Positions 1 through 5,054 of a stretch of 5,054 nucleotides of DNA are shown here, in pieces. Source of the DNA: Bacteroidia bacterium (GTDB taxonomy: Bacteria; Bacteroidota; Bacteroidia; Bacteroidales; Azobacteroidaceae); assembly GCA_025996815.1 (NCBI GenBank), contig BNTT01000186.1, positions 1 to 5,054 on the forward strand, in the 5' to 3' direction. Within the stretch, counting starts at the first letter, position 1, and the number at the start of each line of letters is the position of its first letter. A program made the position numbers and the translations under genes. The notes under the pieces were generated by a model. It saw nothing but the letters and a program-made list of their open reading frames with translations. It searched no databases and had not been told where the DNA came from.

Positions 1-2528
1 TTCAATTGTATTATAATCGTTGTTGTTTGTTTCCCTGATTCGACAATATAAATTCCGGCAGGAAGGTTGCTCGTGTTTATGTCTGTTTTCAAACCGGCAA
101 CCGGATGCGTCCGTACTTTTACTCCGTTTGTGTTGTAGAGTGTGATGACAGACGAACTTTCCCACTTGGCATTCTCCACGGTAATGCGGTCATGAGCGGG
201 ATTTGGATACACCTTAAAGACAGACTCCGAACCGAGTGTCGGAAGTTGAGTGCCGGCGCAATCCAAGGGATAGAGAATTTCAAGGATATAATCTTTGGTC
301 GGCATATTTTCCGGCGGCATAACATGAATGGTAAATTGATTTACTCCCGGCTTGAGTGCAACCGGCATTATTACCGGCTTGCCATCGGCATAAATTTCTG
401 AAGTGCAATACTGAGAGATGCTTGGGATTATATTTACCTCATTTTCGCTGCAAAGAGCGGTATAATTCATGACATCTTTGCTCAGCACTGCTCGACCATT
501 GATTAGGACAACGTAGAGGGTCGGGGCGTAATCGCGCATGACATCTACCGTATAGGATTTAGTCGTTGTTCCATCTTGCGCCATCACAGTGATTGTGATT
601 GGATTATTTCCTTCCGCCAGCCGCTTTTCGAGCGGATTATTCAGAATGACGGCGTTACAGTCGTTTGTGATTCCCGATAGATGGATTTTTTGAATGTCGC
701 TGGTTACATGCAGCGTATAATCGAGCGTATTCGTATTAAAAGCCGGTGTGAGTGTGCCCGCACCGGAAACGATGTTGCTTAAATCGGCGGTGCTTGATTG
801 GGCAGCCGATGTAACCACGCCGGGGAATATTTTCGGTCCGGCGGCTGCCATAATATCGGCATCTTGCGATTCGTTGTTACGAATCGTGTTGTCATGCGCA
901 TTCATTGCGGGGATAGCTTTTTGCTCGACTACCCCTTGTGTATTGAAAAGCGAATTGAAAACATTATTTTCCACAGTAATATACGCACTGTTATTATCCA
1001 GAAATATTGCCTGCGCACCCGCACCTACCAATCCTCGTTCTAAATCATGTACCCAGTTTTCGTATATTTTTGTGTCATCCTGTCGTCCCAGCGTGTAAAT
1101 GCCACCATGTTCGTCTTGCATCCACATCACATGGTGTACGTTGTTGCGGCGTATTATATTATCGTGCAAGGATGAATAATGGTTCCCTATCTGCATACCG
1201 CCATAGCGACCATAGCGGATTTCGTTGTTTTCTACCACAAGGCTGGTAACATTGGCAGCAAACAGGGCTATTCCGTTGGAATAGTTCATCCCGAAATTCT
1301 CAATAAGGTTGTGTGCCACTCTATTGTCGGTGCAGAGCGACGCTTCCGGTTGCCCCACATCACCCCTGTTAGTGTCTATCACGATGGCGTTGGCGGCAAC
1401 CTGGTCGAAATAGCAAGCTGTGATTTCGCTGTTTTTCACACCTGTGGCAAAAGATAGTCCACTACCTCCGGCACAGCGAAAATTACAGTTGAGAGTTTGC
1501 ACATTGTTGGCATGACTGACCTGCACCAAAGCCTTGTCGTTCTCCCCGTCAAGATTCGGGTCAAAATCCGCACCCTGCCAGAGGATAGTTCCCGGACCTC
1601 TCCAAATACATCTGCTGTATGTAAATTCAATGTTTTGTACAGATACATTGCGTACAGGGTTTGTTGCATCGCCCGCTATGATAAATAGATAGTCCATGTC
1701 CGGATATACCACCTCTATCTGCTCGATATTTTCATCAGCGTGAGGCTTATAGTACAAATAATGGTCGGTTTTATCGAAATACCATTCGCCTGCTTGGTCA
1801 AGAAAATCGAGGGAATTTTCCCAAAAGTACGGTGCGCCGCCTGTTGCGTGATCTACGGTACTTGCGGCAAGTGTTACGATACCGTTGTTTCCGGACTTTT
1901 CAACGGAACTTACTTTTGCTCTGAATTGTATCCAAGATTGGTGCATCACTATTTCTACTTCCTGTAAGTTACTCCAATTGTCCACCTGTGAAGCATCAAC
2001 CACGACGGTCCACAGATTTCGCATACTTTTGACCCGCCAATATGGACCGTAGCTGGTTTCATTTTCACGATTCGGTGTGCGTGCTCTCACCGCCATTTTG
2101 CCGTTTACGTACAACTGTCTGAAATCTGCGCCGGCGGGCAGTTGCGCCTTGTAGATGCCATCGCCGGCGGATTGCCAGCCGGTCACTTTTCGCCCTCCGG
2201 AAATAACGGCTTTGCCGTCGTTTGAACAGGGATTGGTGGCAACACCCGTAAATGTAAGGGTTTCCGCAGCATCACCTGCCATCGCGTTGTCCACGGTAAT
2301 GGGTGTTTCCAAAGGATACACTCCTTCCTGTAACAGGACGCGAATGTCTTTCTCCCCGCCACTTCTCAGCGACATGATTTTATCTTTCAAGTCACTGCCC
2401 TCTATACTGCCCGGACTGCTTTCGCTAAACGCTGTTCCGCTACCGTTGGGTGCTACCCAAATGTCTGTTTGTGCCGACAGCCGGCAACTCAATAGAATCA
2501 CAAATAAACTAACTACAATTCTTTTCAT
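1..2528 (-). CDS. Exported GH141-like right-handed beta-helix glycoside hydrolase with two cadherin-like modules and a T9SS sorting tail (3' end cut by the window edge)
   Basis: An unbroken minus-strand frame of 842 codons runs from the ATG at 2528 to the left edge, where only the last codon or few are missing. I translated it throughout and found no stop or frameshift. Residues 1-19 form a signal peptide (MKRIVVSLFVILLSCRLSA, cleavage before Q20). Residues 20-118 resemble the N-terminal part of GH141-type beta-helix proteins (VLLQEGVY, VISGGRKVTGW at 108-118), followed by RQLYVNG (137-143) and AVRARTPN (146-153). Residues about 155-283 look like the GH141 insertion domain (GEWYFD at 247-252, LYYKP). 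The parallel beta-helix spans about 284-560 and contains QDEHGGIYTLG (471-481) and FLDNNS; D472 and D511 are candidate catalytic acids. Two cadherin-like beta-sandwich modules follow (about 583-664 and, more diverged, 667-752). From about 770 there is a type A T9SS domain (VYPNP, then LPAGIYIV). Known GH141 members include an alpha-L-fucosidase and a xylanase, so the substrate is open. It could also be a beta-helix protein outside GH141. The coding call is very secure, the family call moderate. Confidence 0.9.
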   Translation of the reverse strand, partial: MKRIVVSLFVILLSCRLSAQTDIWVAPNGSGTAFSESSPGSIEGSDLKDKIMSLRSGGEKDIRVLLQEGVYPLETPITVDNAMAGDAAETLTFTGVATNPCSNDGKAVISGGRKVTGWQSAGDGIYKAQLPAGADFRQLYVNGKMAVRARTPNRENETSYGPYWRVKSMRNLWTVVVDASQVDNWSNLQEVEIVMHQSWIQFRAKVSSVEKSGNNGIVTLAASTVDHATGGAPYFWENSLDFLDQAGEWYFDKTDHYLYYKPHADENIEQIEVVYPDMDYLFIIAGDATNPVRNVSVQNIEFTYSRCIWRGPGTILWQGADFDPNLDGENDKALVQVSHANNVQTLNCNFRCAGGSGLSFATGVKNSEITACYFDQVAANAIVIDTNRGDVGQPEASLCTDNRVAHNLIENFGMNYSNGIALFAANVTSLVVENNEIRYGRYGGMQIGNHYSSLHDNIIRRNNVHHVMWMQDEHGGIYTLGRQDDTKIYENWVHDLERGLVGAGAQAIFLDNNSAYITVENNVFNSLFNTQGVVEQKAIPAMNAHDNTIRNNESQDADIMAAAGPKIFPGVVTSAAQSSTADLSNIVSGAGTLTPAFNTNTLDYTLHVTSDIQKIHLSGITNDCNAVILNNPLEKRLAEGNNPITITVMAQDGTTTKSYTVDVMRDYAPTLYVVLINGRAVLSKDVMNYTALCSENEVNIIPSISQYCTSEIYADGKPVIMPVALKPGVNQFTIHVMPPENMPTKDYILEILYPLDCAGTQLPTLGSESVFKVYPNPAHDRITVENAKWESSSVITLYNTNGVKVRTHPVAGLKTDINTSNLPAGIYIVESGKQTTTIIIQL

Positions 2529-2543
2529 AACTTACAAGTTTTT
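2529..2543 (-). other. 15-bp A-rich intergenic spacer within the two-gene operon
   Basis: Only 15 bases separate the GH92 stop codon from the ATG of the beta-helix gene. On the coding strand the spacer is A-rich (a run of seven A, then CTTGTAAGTT) and has no Shine-Dalgarno sequence, which is common in Bacteroidota. I see no TAnnTTTG box in the spacer or in the last 50 or so bases of the GH92 gene, and no terminator. The simplest reading is one transcript for both genes. Confidence 0.75.
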
Positions 2544-4853
2544 TTAATGAGCACCCATCTGATATGTATCATTTCGTATCATCAAATTCTTCCCCAACCG
2601 GATTTTCAATGTTCCGCCCTTTGCCATATCCTGATAGTTGATACCGGTATGCGGATAGGGTTTCCCGTTGAGTTCAACGGATTGGATATAGACATTTTCC
2701 GGTGAATTGTCGACGGTTTCGATGATGAATGTTTTTTCTTGCTTCCCTACTTTCATCTCTATTTTGTCGAACACCGGACTGGTGATTTCATAGCGCACAT
2801 CGCCCGGGCATACGGGATGAATGCCTGCCGCCGCCAGCACATACCAAGCCGACATCTGTCCCACGTCTTCGTTGCCCACCAAGCCTTCTACCTTGTTTTG
2901 GTAAGCGTGTTCGCAGATGAAACGGCTCCAATACTGCGTCAGCCACGGGGCACCTAATTTGTTGAAGAGAAACGGCACGTGGTGCACCGGTTCGTTGGCG
3001 TGGTTGTAATACGAATTCCACAAGAGATTGGACGGTGTTTTATCAAAGAAATCGGTCAAGTCGGCAAGCACTTTCTCTCTTCCGCCCATAATCTCTACCA
3101 TACCGTCAATATCGTGGGGCACAAACCAGCCTTGTTGGTAGGGATTGGATTCCACGCTTCCGTAATCGTCTTTCAGCCGTCCTTCGGGCGGCCATTCCAA
3201 CCAACTTCCGTCCGCCTTTTTGGGTCGGAACCAACCCTTTTCCGGGTCGAAAATATTTCGGTAAGCCTGCCCGCGTGCCATGTATTTGTTGTAGTCGGCA
3301 GTGTGCCTTGTCGCTTTTGCCAACTGCGCCATGCACCAGTCGGAATAGGCATATTCCAAAGTTTCGGATATACTGCCGGACACATATCCCACTGTGCCGT
3401 TACCTTTCTTTTCGCAGGTGTTCAGCGCATATTGGTATGCCTTTTTCACGTCATAGTCCCTGATACCCTTTGCGTAGGCTTCTGCCAATACCGCCACAGC
3501 CGGATTTCCGACCATGCAGCCCGAATAGGCATTTAGAAATTCCCAGCGTTCAAAATATCCCGTTCCGTTTTCTTCCGCCAGACTGATGAAAGAGTTGATT
3601 TCATCGTTGACCAACGCCGGATTGATAAGCGTTTGCAGAGGAAACTGGCTGCGGAAGACGTCCCAACCGCTGAATATTGTGCGTTTGTTGAATTTCCCTG
3701 ATTGATGGATTTTGCCGTCACCACCGAAATAGCGACCGTCTGCATCGGCAAACAGACGTGGGTCAATCATGGTGTGGTACAGGGCGGTGTAGAACACCGT
3801 TTTTTGCTCGTCCGTACCGCCCGACACAGTCATCTTGCTCAGTGCTTTGTTCCATGCCTCCCTCGCGTTGGCGTGCGCCTTTTCAAAGTTCAGTGTTTCC
3901 ATTTCCTGATGGAAATTGTTTTCGGCGCCCTCCATATCCACAAAGGAAATACCTGCTTTCACATCAATAAATTCGTCTTTTTGAGTGGCGTATTCGGCAA
4001 AAAATCCAATGTGCTTTCCTCCCCATTTGCTTGCGTCGCGGATAATCTCGGCTTCTGCCACCCGCTGTTGATAGTTATCCTTGGTGACATCCCACAACCT
4101 GCGTTTCCAGCCATCGGGTATATCGGCGTTCCAAAAACCGTAACTGTCAAACGGGCGGCTAAACTTGACGTAGAAATATACGGTATAGTCAGGCTTGCCA
4201 TCTCCGTTGCCCCATCCGCCGCCTTCGGGCGTACATTTCATCCAGCCGCGTATGGTTCGTTGGTCCACCACCTGTATATATTGATACACCGAGGTTCCCC
4301 CAACCCGGCGCGCTAAATCTATCTGAATACGCGACTCTGCGTTTTGAGGAAAGGTGAAACGCAGGATGCCGCCGCGTTGGGCAGCGGTTGCTTCCGCCTT
4401 GATATTGTAATCGGTCAGTAACACCGAATAATAGCCGGCAGAGGCTTTTTCGCTTGCCTTGTCATAGCCTGAACGGTAGCCTTCGGCTGTGTTATCTGCC
4501 TTTCCCGCAACGGTTTTCAATGCGCCGGTGGTCGGCATCACCAAGAGGTTGCCTAAATCGCCATACCATCCGATGCCACTCATCTGCGTAAAAGCAAAGC
4601 CCTCGATGGACGTATGCTCGTAACTGTAACCCGGACCATTGTCGCCTCCGGTGATGGTATTGGGGCTAACCTGCACCATCCCGAAAGGAAACGCCGCCCC
4701 CGGAAATGTTTTGCCCAAGCCATGGTGCGCTCCGGCGGCTGCAGTATTAGTACTCGCTCCGATAAACGGATTCACATAGTCCACCACCTGCTTTTGTCCG
4801 AAAACAGAGCAAGGCAGAAAGATACAAAGGCTTAAAAACGTTCTCTTTTTCAT
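2544..4853 (-). CDS. GH92 family exo-alpha-mannosidase, exported, probably periplasmic
   Basis: This complete 769-residue protein has the usual GH92 length. GH92 enzymes are calcium-dependent, inverting exo-alpha-mannosidases that act on N-glycans and mannans. Residues 1-19 form a signal peptide (MKKRTFLSLCIFLPCSVFG, cleavage before Q20). There is no convincing lipobox and no T9SS tail. The N-terminal beta-sandwich domain starts at YVNPFIG (26-32) and includes FPFGMVQVSPNT and GYSYEHTSIEGFAFTQMSG. The (alpha/alpha)6 catalytic domain covers roughly 300-755 and shows FYTALYHT (354-361), GWDVFRSQ (396-403), VESNPYQQGWFVPHD with E568, YNHANEPVHHVPF (from 616) and GNEDVGQMSAWYV around D663. E568 aligns with the family's general acid in TEGNAWQY motifs, and E662/D663 lie in the general-base motif. 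An in-frame ATG at 4889 would add 12 residues, but it lies upstream of a -7 promoter box and would put extra residues before the signal peptide, so I chose 4853. The stop is TAA at 2546-2544. The beta-helix gene follows after 15 bp. The exact linkage cleaved cannot be read from the sequence. Confidence 0.96.
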   Translation of the reverse strand: MKKRTFLSLCIFLPCSVFGQKQVVDYVNPFIGASTNTAAAGAHHGLGKTFPGAAFPFGMVQVSPNTITGGDNGPGYSYEHTSIEGFAFTQMSGIGWYGDLGNLLVMPTTGALKTVAGKADNTAEGYRSGYDKASEKASAGYYSVLLTDYNIKAEATAAQRGGILRFTFPQNAESRIQIDLARRVGGTSVYQYIQVVDQRTIRGWMKCTPEGGGWGNGDGKPDYTVYFYVKFSRPFDSYGFWNADIPDGWKRRLWDVTKDNYQQRVAEAEIIRDASKWGGKHIGFFAEYATQKDEFIDVKAGISFVDMEGAENNFHQEMETLNFEKAHANAREAWNKALSKMTVSGGTDEQKTVFYTALYHTMIDPRLFADADGRYFGGDGKIHQSGKFNKRTIFSGWDVFRSQFPLQTLINPALVNDEINSFISLAEENGTGYFERWEFLNAYSGCMVGNPAVAVLAEAYAKGIRDYDVKKAYQYALNTCEKKGNGTVGYVSGSISETLEYAYSDWCMAQLAKATRHTADYNKYMARGQAYRNIFDPEKGWFRPKKADGSWLEWPPEGRLKDDYGSVESNPYQQGWFVPHDIDGMVEIMGGREKVLADLTDFFDKTPSNLLWNSYYNHANEPVHHVPFLFNKLGAPWLTQYWSRFICEHAYQNKVEGLVGNEDVGQMSAWYVLAAAGIHPVCPGDVRYEITSPVFDKIEMKVGKQEKTFIIETVDNSPENVYIQSVELNGKPYPHTGINYQDMAKGGTLKIRLGKNLMIRNDTYQMGAH

Positions 4854-4865
4854 TTGAAATTTTTT

Positions 4866-4897
4866 GCAAAAGTACAATAAAAATTTCATATATCATA
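4866..4897 (-). promoter_or_regulatory. Bacteroidota-type -33/-7 promoter for the GH92 operon
   Basis: On the minus strand, TACTTTTG at 4874-4867 matches the Bacteroidota -7 consensus TAnnTTTG exactly. TATG at 4897-4894 lies 19 bases upstream and matches three of four bases of the -33 consensus TTTG, with the expected spacing. The box ends 13 bases before the chosen ATG at 4853, so transcription should begin near 4860-4863 and leave a leader of only about 7-10 bases. The position also argues against the alternative ATG at 4889. The match comes from sequence alone; no start site has been mapped. Confidence 0.6.
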
Positions 4898-4980
4898 CCC
4901 CCTTCATTTTCTTTGTCAGATAAGGGAATGCGGATGTAATCCAGACAGAAGGGCTAAAATCAATCTTTCCGGCATCGAAC

Positions 4981-5054
4981 CCAAGCACTTACACCTATCT
5001 CCTTCCTGTAACGCCCGACATGAAAGGGAAAAAGATAGAGGTGTATGTGCTTGG
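4981..5054. repeat. Long imperfect inverted repeat (74 bp in total) at the right edge of the window
   Basis: The left arm, 4981-5000 (CCAAGCACTTACACCTATCT), is nearly the reverse complement of the right arm, 5033-5054. Eight base pairs (4981-4988 with 5054-5047) are followed by one T:T mismatch, then seven pairs (4990-4996 with 5045-5039), a two-base bulge on the right arm (5037-5038, or 5038-5039 in an equivalent alignment), and four more pairs (4997-5000 with 5036-5033). That makes 19 pairs with one mismatch. The interior of 32 bases can extend weakly (TTCC at 5003-5006 with GGAA at 5027-5030). No T-run follows on the minus strand beyond 4981, so it is not a standard intrinsic terminator in that direction; the plus-strand side lies outside the window. 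It sits about 85 bp upstream of the GH92 promoter. Function unknown. Confidence 0.75.

Noticed and set aside
1..20. A true natural C-terminus within the window for the beta-helix protein.
   Set aside because: No stop codon occurs in frame before the edge. The final visible residues (TTTIIIQL) look like the end of a T9SS domain, so the stop probably lies just outside.
2529..2545. A small AACTT/AAGTT inverted repeat next to a run of T in the intergenic gap, resembling a terminator.
   Set aside because: The arms are only 5 bases with a 2-base centre, too tight to form a hairpin. On the coding strand the homopolymer is a run of A ahead of the repeat rather than T after it, so it would not end transcription between the two genes.
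748..2547. Plus-strand open frames opposite the beta-helix gene (for example 748-1098 and 2155-2547).
   Set aside because: The minus-strand frame is continuous from 2528 to the edge with clear domain content; the opposite frames are by-products of it.
2979..4316. Long plus-strand open frames opposite the GH92 gene (for example 2979-3536 and 3702-4316).
   Set aside because: They lie wholly antisense to a conserved enzyme gene, and their translations show no recognisable domain and have a shadow-like composition rich in C, H and R.
4854..4889. A longer GH92 start at the ATG at 4889, adding 12 residues.
   Set aside because: The extra residues precede a complete signal peptide beginning MKKRTFLSL, and the ATG lies upstream of the -7 promoter box at 4867-4874, so the transcript would not include it.
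4898..4980. A riboswitch, small RNA or tRNA upstream of the operon.
   Set aside because: I see no cloverleaf, conserved aptamer-like pairing or second promoter in this stretch.

Overview
The window looks like a chromosomal fragment from a member of the Bacteroidota, most likely a Bacteroidales lineage that has a type IX secretion system (T9SS). Three things point there: an A-rich gene start with no Shine-Dalgarno sequence, a Bacteroidota-type -33/-7 promoter, and a protein ending in a type A T9SS sorting domain. I cannot name the genus. Porphyromonas, Tannerella, Prevotella, Paludibacter and Dysgonomonas relatives carry T9SS, whereas most gut Bacteroides do not.

Both genes lie on the minus strand and fill almost the whole window. 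Reading in the direction of transcription (right to left), 4898-5054 is non-coding and includes a long imperfect inverted repeat at 4981-5054. A promoter at 4866-4897 follows. Next is a complete GH92 family exo-alpha-mannosidase gene (4853-2544, 769 codons), then a 15-bp gap, then a large exported right-handed beta-helix protein (2528 to the left edge, 842 codons visible). The second protein resembles glycoside hydrolase family 141. After its catalytic region it carries two cadherin-like beta-sandwich modules and a C-terminal T9SS signal. It is cut at the left edge, probably within a codon or so of its stop.

The two genes are almost certainly co-transcribed and form a small glycan-degradation operon. 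The GH92 enzyme has an ordinary signal peptide and no sorting tail, which suggests the periplasm. The beta-helix protein is marked for the cell surface or the medium. A plausible division of labour is that the surface enzyme opens or trims a complex glycan and the periplasmic mannosidase removes alpha-mannose from the imported fragments. No SusC/SusD pair, regulator or transporter is visible, so the substrate cannot be fixed from this window.

Nothing here amounts to a clearly new biological system. The points most worth a second look are the T9SS-tailed GH141-like protein paired with GH92, the very short leader implied for the GH92 mRNA, and the strong inverted repeat at the right edge.
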